Source: Gloeopeniophorella convolvens
Taxonomy: Eukaryota > Basidiomycota > Agaricomycetes > Russulales
Assembly: GCA_022496205.1 (NCBI GenBank)
Contig: WTXD01000005.1
Coordinates: 372,001 to 436,000 of the forward strand
Direction of reading: 5' to 3'
Length of the DNA stretch: 64,000 nt
The notes beneath the pieces were generated by a model. That model searched no databases. It had not been told where the DNA came from and saw nothing but the letters and a program-made list of their open reading frames with translations. The translations under genes were made by a program, and so were the position numbers. Numbering within the stretch: position 1 is the stretch's first letter; each line of letters begins with the position of its first letter. Shown one piece after another: positions 43,974 to 54,471 of this stretch.

Positions 43974-44985
43974 ATGTCTTCCATCACCGCTACTACTATT
44001 CTCTCTGAGAACGTGGCTCCCACACAAAAGAAAAGTACAATTTATCTGCAAGCTCACGTCCTTCGTTCAACTGAATGTTGCTTCTTGCACAGATTCTGTC
44101 CTCCATGCCTTGTTCAAGCCCAAGAATGTACTTGCACCGCTCACCAAGGATCGCAAAGTATGGCAGGCTAAGTATGGCAGCAAGGTGCGGGTCTCGTCCT
44201 CTAACTCTCCCCCGACTGCTGCCGCCTCCTTTGGTATCTTGAAGGCAGGTTTCGGCTTCCGTCTCAAGCCCATGGCGTCTCGCTCGAACGCCCCGCGCGA
44301 GCGCATGCGTGTGGAAAGGTTCGGTTTGTTTAAGCATTTTCAGTTCTACCAGCGCAAGGAGAAACGGACCCTGCGGTCACCACTAGAGGATGAGCTTTTC
44401 TGTCCCCCTGAACATACGGTTGAGTGGACGCTGAACGATCATGATGGTGAGGTGTTAGGTGTATGTTTATCGACGCCGCCCCGACACAACGCGATCCTAC
44501 TCGCGTCAATCTGCGCCGCAAGCAGCCACGAGACGATATTCACGGACGAAGATCAACCTCCGGACTTTTTCCACCCAGTAGACACAGTCCCCGGTGAGCC
44601 TCCCTCTGTGGTCATTTTTGTGGAGGGTCCGTCGGGGGGCAAAGATTTTGAGCTAGGTGAGTGCCCATTTGAGGCCGACCCTACTAACATCCTGGAGATT
44701 CCGCGCTGGTTGCCATACACATCGCCCATGAATGCAGCCACCGCTCCCTCGGGCCGGGAATTGACAACGCAAGTTATCAAAGCGACTCGGAGGAGCATCA
44801 GGCGCCAAAGGCACCTCACGAATCCAAGTCCTTCCCCCTTCGCCTCTGAGCATGTCAAGGTAGGACTTGGTTTTGGTTGATTTGGGAGCCTGGCTCACGA
44901 TTTCATCCAGTAGGTGCCGAAGCAATCACCATCGCCGTCCAGGCTCCGAAGCATCGTGTTCATCCGGCTGAGTGGAAAGCTTTAA
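43974..44985 (+). CDS. Hypothetical protein, basic N-terminus, function unknown
   Basis: Three exons (43974-44034, 44093-44859, 44914-44985) join exactly to 299 residues. The start MSSITATTILSENVAPTQKK was chosen because the intron removes a Ser/Leu-rich stretch that would otherwise form an unlikely leader. The middle exon begins SVLHALFKPKNVLAPLTKDR and includes the basic segment SRSNAPRERMRVERFGLFKH followed by FQFYQRKEKR. It then has an acidic, Pro-rich part (FTDEDQPPDFFHPVDTVPGE) and a basic patch IKATRRSIRRQRH. The last exon, after acceptor TAG at 44913, ends RSIVFIRLSGKL. No known domain, signal peptide or membrane segment is evident. Basic clusters could serve nuclear localisation or nucleic-acid binding, but that is a guess. 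Confidence 0.5.
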
Positions 44986-45529
44986 TACTTCTCACACCCC
45001 CTACATCACTCCACACATCGGCGCTTGCTTTAACCGCCACAGGGCATGCAAATCTCGCCGCGACCGAGGTTTGCATGCCCGGGTAAGTACTTCCCTCCTC
45101 CTTAGTTCCACTTTCTCGTGTGACACGTCAAGGTTCCACTTCGCTGACGATTTTCGTACAGACTTCTCTTGCTGAAAGAGTCGAGATTCCAAGATGCACA
45201 ATGCCAAGAATATTTTACCGGTCACGCGTGACATTTCATATATCTTTCTCTTCATCCTACTGATTTGTCCCAAGCTTCGGTTTGCGCTCTCTAGACATCG
45301 AAATCTAAAGTAGATTGGCTCAAGGTGCTCGCTGCTGTCAAACTAGTGACTTCTCAGGCGACTCGGCCCTTTTGGACGCTTAGCTTGAACTCGAAACTTG
45401 GTTCCTTTCTACTGCTCGGCTCGGCTCTGCACTGGCTCTTGGTTTTGATCTCCTGGCTTCGCTTTCTCGCACTATTCGGTCTCTCGCTGGCGCGTCCCCA
45501 AGTTCTCTTGCCTTCTCTTTACTTGTCTA

Positions 45530-45905
45530 CTCTCTATCTCCCTTTCCACATCTCTACCTTCGTTTGTGCTATCCTTTCTGTTTCCATCGCCCCCTTCCTC
45601 CTTGTCCCTCCGTTTCTCTGCTCCTTGGTTTCGGCTTCCTTCTCGTTCGCGCCTTGCTTTTTCTCCGTCCGTCCGCGTCTCCAATTTCGGATTTTTTTCC
45701 CCCTCATTTCTCATGCTGGTTCCCTTTCCCTCTTCTTTTATCTTCTCCTTCCACTGCCTCCGCCTCCGCATCACTTTTCGCCGTCGTCTTCTGTTCCTTC
45801 CTTTGTCTCTTTTCTCCGTTGTGTTCATTTCTTCGCTTCTTCTCAGGTTTCTGTCTCTTTTCCGTTCTCTCTGTTTCCGGTTTCTTTTTTTTCTTCTCTT
45901 TGGTT
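45530..45905. repeat. Polypyrimidine (C/T-rich) tract, about 375 bp
   Basis: The plus strand is almost purely C and T from about 45530 to 45905, ending in TTTCTTTTTTTTCTTCTCTT. Long open frames exist here on both strands because the composition avoids stops. They encode Ser/Leu/Phe or Lys/Arg/Glu low-complexity sequence and are not taken as genes. The tract could adopt triplex (H-DNA) structure. It lies 0.4-0.8 kb upstream of the PLD-family ATG. The rest of 44986-46321 holds no gene. Confidence 0.7.
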
Positions 45906-45946
45906 CGTGAACAAATGAGGGTGAGATTATGTCGGTCCGCGCCACG

Positions 45947-45958
45947 TTAGGGTTAGGG
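45947..45958 (+). repeat. Interstitial telomere-like motif (TTAGGG)x2
   Basis: Two exact TTAGGG units followed by TTT, about 360 bp upstream of the PLD-family start and 40 bp past the polypyrimidine tract. TTAGGG is the telomere repeat of most basidiomycetes. A two-unit copy can also be a binding site for telobox factors, or simply chance. Confidence 0.6.
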
Positions 45959-46321
45959 TTTATGTACAGTAGTATAGGTTGAACAGAGATAATGAGATTG
46001 TAGGTTGCGTAGGCACCTGGTAGCCTCACCTTCAATACGAAACTATCACCGAGAGAATGCTTTGTCTGTACGTCCCTAGACTCGGACCAAATCACCGCTG
46101 TTGCTTTCACCGCGTCTTGCGCCGTGGGGCAGCCTGCCCCCTGCCGTGTTCCATTTGTGTGTAGGGTTATAGGATAGGATGACGTCATCAGGGAGCGCTT
46201 GGACTCGGACTCGGATAGACCAATCTTTGACCTGAACTTGTGCGAACTCCGGCGACGGTCGGTGGCCATGGATAAATACGGCCACTCCTAGTAACGTAAT
46301 GTCCCCAATCTCCTTGTCAAT

Positions 46322-48940
46322 ATGGTTTCCGGTCATGTTATACAGCTATGCAACTCTCCTGAAACCGTCACCGCAGCTCTCTCAAGGACGCCAGATCAAT
46401 CGGTCTCAAGCGTAGTCAAGCAACTTTTCAAGAGGAAGGGCTCTGCCGTTAAGGAGAAAGCGGAGAGTCCCTCTGCGGATAGTGGACTAGGTGAACTCGA
46501 CCTTGCAGAGAAGTGTGGGAGGTTTCCTCATAGGCCAAGTGACCTTTTCCTCAAGGTGCGTGTTTCGGCGCTGTTTGCCTGATGTGCATTTAGAAACCTT
46601 CCTCTCTTTTCAAGGTTTACAACGATGTCCTGCACACATTAGATACAGACCCGCTCGCCGGTCTTGTCTCGCCTTCCCTCCTCGGAAGTTCGGGTGTCAT
46701 TCCATTATCTATCGTCTCCGTTATTCCCGACATTATGAGACACTACGCCGATCTCATCGTACGCGCGGAGAAGGAGATCTTCCTTGCTACGAACTATTGG
46801 CAACCTTCCCTCTCCGCACGGATCGTTTCCGACTCTCTGCGGGAACTGTCAAAGCGTGTGGAAGCGCGCGGTAGCGAGAAAGTGATCGTGAAACTGATGT
46901 ACGACCGTGGCAATCTGAAGCAAGTTTGGACGAACCACGTCGTCGTCAAACCTGACGGTTGGAGCAAAGTAGGCTTGCCCACCGAAGACGAGATACCAGG
47001 CATCAATCTTGAGGTCGTCAATTATCATCGCCCACCACTGGGAACCTTTCACGCGAAATATCTGGTCGTCGATCGTCGCGTCGCATGCCTCAATAGCAAC
47101 AATATCCAGGACCGGCCCAATATCGAGATGATGGTCCATCTCGAAGGACCCATCGTCGAGAGCTTCTACGATATGGCGCTGCTATCTTGGTCTAACGCGA
47201 TGCATCCACCGCTGCCGCTGCTGGACAAGCCCCCGACATATTTTGGAGCATATAAATTCAAGCAGGACAACGAGGGACTGAAGTGTATGTTTGTGCCTGC
47301 CGGTATGCGCTTTCCGGGGCTCTGACATCCGTGCGTACAGACATCGACCCCGAGATGATGTCCAAAGCCACGCGAGGATACCTCCAAGAGCAGCACGCCG
47401 TCAACGAAGCCCAGGCAGCTCAGGTTCGACCTGATACGCAAGAACAGCCACAACGCAGTGATAGTATGGATTCATCGGCAGCTGACCAGAAGCGCAGCAA
47501 GCTCATCGCAGGACATCCGAACATGCAGATCCCCTCGAATGGAGCGCCTGCTATTAACGGCCAGCACGAAGACCTCGACTCTGACAGAGCTGATCAGAAG
47601 AGGAGCGAAATCATGGAGAAGCATCCAAACACGACCGTGCCGTCCCTGGAAGACTCAGCGAAGACGAATGCTGATGCCGAGACCCGAAGTCAAGGACCAG
47701 TCGGCGGCGATGACAACTCTGACGCTCAAGCCGTCAATACAATCGATTCGTCAACATACAGCGCAACTGGCGCAGGCTCCAACCCGCTCGCAGTGGACGA
47801 CCACGCGCGCGGAGCGGATGCCGAGCTGGCCGGCACGTTGCAGAAGGACGACACCAAGATCACCTCTACGAATGGTGGTGGCGCCGCGGGGATCGCTGAG
47901 CACCTTAACATCGGCAGGGTTAAACTCGAGGCCACAGTGCGAGATGGTGATGGTAGCACACTGGATAATTTCTGCCCGCATATCCTGCATGAGCCGCACG
48001 GACCCGTTCCCATCGCCATGGTCAACCGAAACCCCACAGGCAGTGCGTTCTTCTGGTCTCTGTGTTTTATGATAATAACGTGGTCTCGCGCGGCGGTTCG
48101 AAGCACCTGGCCACAACCACGTTCACAAAGTCCCGCAAGATGTGGCCTGGCTTAGTGCCTTGCGTTATGCCCAGAAGAGCGTCTTCATGTTCGTTCCCCC
48201 TCATATGGCCCCAAGAAAGCCTGTGCTGACCGTATCGACAGTCAGACGCCTACATTCAATGCATCTCCTGTCGTTCCCGCAGCGCTGGATGCATGTCGAC
48301 GTGGCGTTCAAGTAACGCTCTACCTCGACCTTGGCTTCAACGACCAAGGAGAGACGATCCCGTTCCAGGGTGGCACGAATGAAGAGGTCGTACATAAGAT
48401 GTACACGACGTTGAACTCCGAAGGAAAAGGTGCGGAGAAGCATCTCGAGGTGTTCTGGTACACAGGCAAAGACCAGACAAAACCCATCAGCGCGATATTG
48501 AAGAAGCGGAATTGTCATGGTGCGTTGGATTTCGTCTCGGAGGCCCAGCTCGCTGACCAGGTCACCCTCACAGTCAAGTTCATGTCGGTGGATGACCAGA
48601 TTGCCATTCTCGGGAACGGGAATCAAGGTACGCAGAGCTTTGTTCACGCGAAGAGCTGGTATCGATGCCTGCGCTCATGACAGATACTCAATCCTGGTTT
48701 CACTCGCAAGAGATCAACATCATGGTCGACTCATCTGAACTCGTTAATACATGGCTACGAGGTATCGATGCCAACCAGAACACGCGTCTCTTTGGGCGCG
48801 TGAGTGACCAAGACGGTGTATGGCGCAGTAGTGATGGCGAGGTCGTTCAGGCAAGTGGGATGGAGACAAGCAGCCTTTTTGGACGGTTAAAGGCTCTTGG
48901 GGGCGCAATTGCGAGGCTTCGCGGGACCGGCGGGTTCTGA
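46322..48940 (+). CDS. Phospholipase D superfamily protein with two HKD-like motifs
   Basis: Seven exons (46322-46555, 46615-47284, 47341-48042, 48104-48188, 48242-48519, 48574-48627, 48684-48940) give exactly 759 residues. The first catalytic motif reads FHAKYLVVDRRVACLNSNN (H-x-K-x4-D with downstream Asn), and the second CHVKFMSVDDQIAILGNGN, split by an intron inside the His-Val-Lys. PLD-family members use the paired HKD motifs to form a phosphohistidine and cleave phosphodiesters. Conserved context includes AEKEIFLATNYWQPS before motif 1, and VAWLSALRYAQKSVFIQTPT before motif 2. An approximately 200-residue Ser/Asp/Gln-rich insert lies between the halves. It contains a twofold internal repeat (AADQKRSKLIAGHPN and RADQKRSEIMEKHPN). 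No PX/PH or signal peptide is visible, unlike classical PLD1. It is probably a fungal-specific intracellular PLD-like enzyme; phospholipid or nucleic-acid substrate unknown. Confidence 0.85.
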
Positions 48941-49755
48941 TTGTCGTGTATCAATATCAGCTTGGGCAGCTCGTTCGAGGTTATCATATACCATGGACCA
49001 TTGCGGACTACATTGAATATGGCCAAGTTGATGCAGTAGATTTCCAATTATCGCACTGTGACTCGTAGTAGTAAGCAACTAACAAGTGTACGTGGGAGAG
49101 GAGTAGAAACCCGCCTATCATCTCCCGTTTTGAAGTGTTCTGATCGGCGTATTTTACAGCCTCTCCACGAGCCCTTTCTTGTGTTGCCGTTTTCTTTCCA
49201 ACGACCTTTGTTTACTTTCCTACGTAATCCGCCCGCGAGTCCCGTATTCTCGTCGCGCGCGCGCACCCGTCCTCGTATCGCCGGGCGGTTCGTGCCTGAC
49301 ACTGACACCTGCTCGCAAGACGCCTGCGGCGACGTCGCAAGTCGAACACCGAGGGCTCCCCGAGCCTCGAGACTCCACGAGCGAACGTTGGTGACGTCTT
49401 GGCAAACAAAGGACTATATATGTGCGCATACGCCGCCATCGATCGTCATGAATGAACCTGCCGCATGTCCTGGGTCTCTCTTTCCGGTGCGACGAAGTGT
49501 GATTCCAACTGTGCCAAGGAACAGGGCGTAACGGACTAATTTATTTCAGCTGATCGAAGGCGACTTCTTTACGGACGGGACGCAGCAAGCGCTGCTCAAG
49601 CAATCATACAAGTACAGATATAAGAGCCAGGGTACCATGCCGCGCAGACAACGGAGCCCGCGGTAGGGCCGGCGAAAGACACAGTGCGATAGGAAACGTG
49701 CTGCAGTTATCACCAAAGCCCGGCGACTCGTGAGTCGTCCGACTCAGAATCGGGC
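48941..49755. other. Intergenic after PLD gene, start of duplicated segment
   Basis: From about 49290 the sequence is homologous to the region near 57000 (second copy). A possible small plus-strand coding stretch (49448-49490 plus 49551-49665) starts MNEPAACPGSLFP and continues LIEGDFFTDGTQQALLKQSY. It ends at TAG 49663 in the spliced frame. The second copy at about 57640 keeps LTEGDFVTD but then diverges. It may be a truncated 5' remnant of some gene carried with the duplication. Confidence 0.3.
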
Positions 49756-52700
49756 TTACTTCCTCGACTTCCTAGATGTCCTAGGCTTTTTTGTAGCCAT
49801 CTTCCGACGGGTCCACTTGGAGGTGGTCCCCACCACACCACGCACCCTCTCAGCAAACGGCGCCTCAATGGGTGTTCCGTTCTGCGCCCACTCCCAGAAG
49901 TCCCGCTCGTAGCCGGCAAGGATATTCTGAACCGTCGCGATCTTCTTGGAAGCGGCCTCGGGCGTCCACTTCCAAGATTTGCAGGCCGACTTACTCTCGG
50001 AATGGCGCGTGCACGCAAACTTGCGTGCGAAACAGTCCCCACACTTCTCGCAGGCGAAGAGCACGTGTGGGTGCGCCTCGCACTTTGAGCAGTGCCTCTG
50101 GAAGTCGGCGCGGTTGGAGAAGGTCTCCACCGGGCACAGCTTGCACTTGAGGGTCTCCATCAGGCCGCACTGGAGTTCGTCCTGCGTGACCATGAGGAGT
50201 ACCACCTCCCTTGGCGTGAGGTCCTCCTGGAGCGCCTCGACGGGGAAAGGGCCCTTTGTCGCGTACCCTGCGCGCCTTGCCTTGCCTTTTCCACCGGCGA
50301 TCTTGTTCTTCGCCATCTCTCCCTCCACACTGCCTCTTCCTTCTTCTCCAAGGGACTCCGCCAACTTGCCTGAGACTTTTGGTCCCTCTAGCGGTTGACG
50401 GGAAATTCCTTGTGCGGTGATGACAATGTGCACTCGTGCGCCACTGTCCCCCGACTTTGACGCTGTGCTAGTCACTTTTGAGTTCCTAATTTCCGGGCCC
50501 TCTTTGAAGGTCCAGCCGCTTCCTTGGGGCACAGGTTGTCAGTAACAAAGACCGGAGGGATGACAGGAGGCCTACCGATAAGTCTTTGTGACTGGCCGAG
50601 TTTCTCCTGCATTCCTGATGGAGGTAGGAAGTCTCCTGAGGGAGCTGTGATGCCAAGGGCCCGGCGACGGGGTGCGGGGACTGGGGTGGTGGCAACACGG
50701 TGGCGGGGCCACCAGGCTACACATCGGATGGTGGCATGGTAGTGGTGAGAGGTGACAATGATGGATAGGGGAGGGTGCGTGATGGAGCTTGAAAGAAGCC
50801 GCCTAACGTCGGTGGGTGAGACATCAATGTTTCGCGTTTCCGTCCAGGAACAGAGCTCCGTGAGGTTGCAGACACTCGAAGGCGTCTCCAGGAACTTCAG
50901 TAGAAGCGAGGCGCACGCATATATCAACTTTTCTTGAACATCTGGAACTTTGCAAGACAGCCTCTTGGGGGGCTCTTGCACGGTCGCACCTCCGGGACGA
51001 TTAGTCTAAAGGACACTAGGGTGAATCACAGCACAGTTGGAGTCGGTGGCACACGCTTACATCGTGCGACAGAGACGGCAAGGGACTCGGGTGTACCCGA
51101 AGTAGCCATGAAAGTTTGGTGGCTGACGTGCGAAGGGAAAGGTGGATAGAATTCTGAACCCCTCCACGCCGATCCCGCGCCGCCTCTCAAACGATCCTGT
51201 GGCGCCCAAGATACCACCGGTTCCATTAAACTCGAAACTGTGAAACCATTATGGTCAGTCTGAGCATGGAGGCAGGTGAACATAAAGGATGCGAAAGCGT
51301 ACTTTGGGCAACGGCAGGCGGAAGGAAGCCCGGGACCTGTGGCATGCTTGACGTGAGTGATGATCTCACCCGATGATACAACCGACTGCACTCACAAGCC
51401 GAGGAAGGTAGAAGGCGCCAGTGCTCGTATGATCGGGGACGAAGGAGAGGGGGAATTGGGAGGTAAATGCTAGGGCAAAGGGAGCGTAAGTGGTATTGGT
51501 CGAATCATAGAATGTGTTCCCAGGGTTGACGGTAACGTGACCCGTCCACTCGTCGGAGCTGCGGCCCTGTGGCATCTACGAAAGTGAGTGGCATGCCACC
51601 TTCGAGACAATCCGGATACTCACAGCGTTGCCTAAGGCCCCGGAGAGCGATGAGATAGTGGATAGGTATCCCGGGAAGGGAGAATAATGGAAGTTGACTT
51701 CGAGGAGGGCAACGCCGAGCTCGGTGAGGAACTCGTTGACCAGAGCACCATCGAAAGCAACAGGCTCGGCATATGGCTGCTGTGGCACGCCGTTCGGTGG
51801 GGAATTGTTGAAGAAGAAGGTTGTTTGGGGATGGTTCATAGTGAGAAGTGAGAGAGAGGATGGGTCCGGGGTGAGGACATCGTGGTGGCGGTGGACGAAG
51901 TGATGCGGATGAAGGAGAACTTGCGGGATGCCACCCTTTTATTGGCGGTCCGCCGTCCCAAAGAAGGCGCCCTTTCAGGCTCTTTTGTTGTCCATATTTG
52001 CCACAGCGCTCCTGCGCAACGTCCCTGGAGGTGCATGGCTCAGATACCATTTCAAGCACTGGCAGACTTGAATCATCTACGCGGACACCTCAGACGTCCC
52101 AAAGGCCACTAAGATTCGACCAATATCTTGATGTAGTTGAGAGCGAGCAGGGATTCCCAGGGTTCACTGAGTTGTCACGATCTTGGTTTCAACGCAATCT
52201 ACGATACAGAAGTCAATTGAACTGCCTCGGAGAATGCAGTCTCTCACCGCTAGTTGTCGAGCCTCTTGTACTTTAGAACGTAGCAGAAAGCTGAAAATAA
52301 GGGCGTCAGAGTGCTTTGGCTATCCCTCCAAATACATCAGGGGTCGAAGTACAAGCCACGGCTGTAGACGGGGAAGTGAGGCTGAGGCAGCCCGACGAAC
52401 TATCCCCCACCCGTTCGATGCACGCAGGCCAAACGTGCTGCAGCCCGTGGCTGACTGAAACGAGGCTGCAAGCCTCGGTCGACGGTGATGCCGCCTTGTC
52501 ACCTCCTATGTCCGCACTCAAGTTGCACGGAAGCTGCCACAGCAGGCTACACGTTGAACCAACTCTACGTGTGACGCGCATGGACGACGGAGCGGTCCCT
52601 GGCGAGCAGAATTTCATGGATTTCCATGCGGTCTCTTGTCACGATGTCGTGAGCACATCGCGAAAAAACGAAAAACGTGCTGTCCGAATACGCACCTGCG

Positions 52701-53210
52701 TCAACACGACTGTCGCTCGAGGTTGCTCGTCGCGGTTTCATCTCAGCCCTGATGAGGATTTGCAGTTCGTCCCTCGGGAATAAGTAGCATTTGGCGATAC
52801 CGTGATCTCGTCATAGAGTCGGGGAAAGCAAAATGGTTCTGAGGCCACATGCGTCTGGATATATGTGATTGCGCCTGAGCCTTGGGCGTACCAACGTGAG
52901 GACACGGGGGCCAGGCTAGCACGGTGGCCAGCTTCAATCCGCTGGCGCACAGCCGGCGCTAGCTGCCGGCGCTCGCGCCAATTGCCGAACAAGAGCTAGC
53001 CGCGTGGGCGACCCTGACGCGGACGTCCTGAGCTTTGACTGTCACGCGCGACGAAGTCCTTTCAGTCGTTACCCTCTCTTCACCTCTCATCGTCAGCGCT
53101 CGAAACGCATACACCCCGAAATGATCCAACCTTTATGTCGTCCTTCCAAGACTTCCAGCACTGGGATTTCAATTCCGCGTTGACAGTCCTCGAGGGATGC
53201 GTTCCGAGCA
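49290..53210. repeat. Segmental duplication, copy 1
   Basis: Direct repeat partner of about 57000-61310. It contains the decayed zinc-finger gene plus its 5' flank. Similarity is highest over the last zinc-finger exon (about 49735-50450 versus 57835-58550, nearly base for base) and lower but colinear to about 53210. The shared right edge includes GCCAATTGCCGAACA and ACGCGACGAAGT. Edges are approximate; no target-site duplication or transposon ends were noticed. Confidence 0.75.
49756..51839 (-). pseudogene. Decayed copy of the C2HC zinc-finger gene
   Basis: Paralogue of the intact gene at 57854-59850. Exon 1 (start 51839, MNHPQTTFFFNNSPPNGVPQ) and exon 2 (DEWTGHVTVNPGNTFYDST) are still readable. 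Exon 3 hits a TAA after VAQSTLSHPLCSPASMLRLT-x. The region of exon 4 and the 5' part of exon 5 is rearranged and stop-ridden. AAGPSKRARK and ITAQGISRQP are in different frames. The last 258 codons (to 49756) remain open and keep both zinc fingers (CKLCPVETFSNRADFQRHC and CEKCGDCFARKFACTRH). So the gene as a whole is broken, but a shortened zinc-finger protein could in principle still be made from an internal start. Conservation of the finger exon alone, against decay of the rest, could reflect selection or recent gene conversion. Confidence 0.75.
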
Positions 53211-53498
53211 AGAACGACGCACTAACATCCTCCTTACTGTCGTAAGCGCACCGGCGTTGAATCCAAGTGTGAATTCAGGTGTGAGTACAATCGGTTACCC
53301 CCAAAGTTGATCTTACGAACGATGCCTTGGGAAGCATACTTTGGTTCAATCTCTGGTTCGAAGACAGCAGCATCACGTTGTCGATTGAGCGACATGGACG
53401 AACAGCTGGCCGCCTGCTATCGCCCTATCACACTCACACCATAGAAGAAATCATTACAAGGCGGGAAAGGCGGCCCATATATACAACCTCTGACCCCC
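51840..53498. other. 5' flank of the decayed zinc-finger gene and following spacer
   Basis: To about 53210 this matches the flank of the intact copy (59851-61310). Both copies have long plus-strand frames here (52316-52783 and 60277-60858) with only partial protein similarity, so coding potential is doubtful. 53210-53498 holds nothing recognised. Confidence 0.4.
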
Positions 53499-53770
53499 TC
53501 AGTAGGACTGGTTGGTCAGGCCGTCGTCAATCTTGTTCACAAGCTCGTCTTTGCTCTTTAACTTAGCGAAGTACGCCTTCCTACCGAAAGTACTCTTCTG
53601 GCGCGCGATCCGAAACATACGGTCCCAAGCGTCAGATGCGTCTTCCCGCATCAACTGGCAACGCTTTCGCGCTTCGAGTCGTACACCAGGGCGGGCAAGA
53701 TTATACCAGGCGTCATCTGTACAGTACCTTGATTACCATCTTAGGATATTCCGATGTCGCTTCTTGGAGA
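53499..53770 (-). pseudogene. Relic of a MYND-type protein gene (C-terminal part)
   Basis: A stretch homologous to the C-terminal region of the MYND gene at 54472-55567, same orientation. Readable pieces are PKMVIKV near 53740; after frame breaks, RKRCQLMREDASDAWDRMF; then KAYFAKLKSKDELVNKIDDG, ending at TGA 53499. These align to KKVIIKV, GRKLDCQLAREDDRDAFDCM and KAYFVADLRSEDELVIKVDD of the neighbour. In-frame stops and shifts interrupt the middle. The MYND finger itself was not found here, so only the 3' end survives. Confidence 0.65.
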
Positions 53771-54471
53771 GTTTGGCCGCCGCACGCCGATTTTTTGGAT
53801 GCGCTGGGAAACCCAGAGAACGTGCACCTAACGTCTTGCATAAGAATGACACTCGCGTGCATCCCCCCGATATAGCGTAGCCTCGCAGTGACAGTGTTAG
53901 GAGGAAGAAAGCGCGACTTGATTGTAACTGCCTCGTGCAGCGCCTCGCGGTATGTAAGTGTGCATGACTATAGGTTCGACTGCCTGGTTCGATGGAGGTG
54001 CGGAAGGAGACTACGTCGCGCCAAGTCGGTTACAGGAAACAGTTAGACGTAATGCATTCCTAGCACAGCGGAGGCGTATTCTAGGGTGAACATGTCGTAT
54101 CTAACGGAGGGTGATCTATGTAACTAGTACACAATGCGCAATCCTACAGTAATCTGAATTGTCACCATCCGTCCAAACATAGCGAAGAACGGAGAAAGCG
54201 CAGAACGCGCCAAAACTAGCCATTCCGAATGAAGCATACTCTAGAAGTGTTGTTCAGCGAGAATGTCATCCACTTTGATGACTAGTTCGTCCTCGCTCCT
54301 GAGATCCGCGACGAAGTAGGCCTTTTGATCACCGATACCACCGAGGCCCTTTGTCCGCACGATTTCGGCCATGCAATCGAAGGCATCGCGGTCATCCTCC
54401 CGGGCCAACTGGCAGTCCAGCTTGCGCCCCGAAACGTACAGGACAGGTTTAGTCGGAGATGTAGGCGAAAT

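Noticed and set aside
45325..45918. Plus-strand frame of 197 codons, Leu/Phe/Ser-rich, membrane-like
   Set aside because: It lies in the polypyrimidine tract, where several frames on both strands are open because the composition avoids stops; no conserved motif or splice context.
45472..46269. Minus-strand frame of 265 codons rich in Arg/Glu/Lys
   Set aside because: It is the antisense of the same C/T-rich tract; low-complexity composition explains the length.
53960..53985. B-box-like GGTTCGACTGCC, possible tRNA
   Set aside because: No matching A box or cloverleaf at suitable distance.
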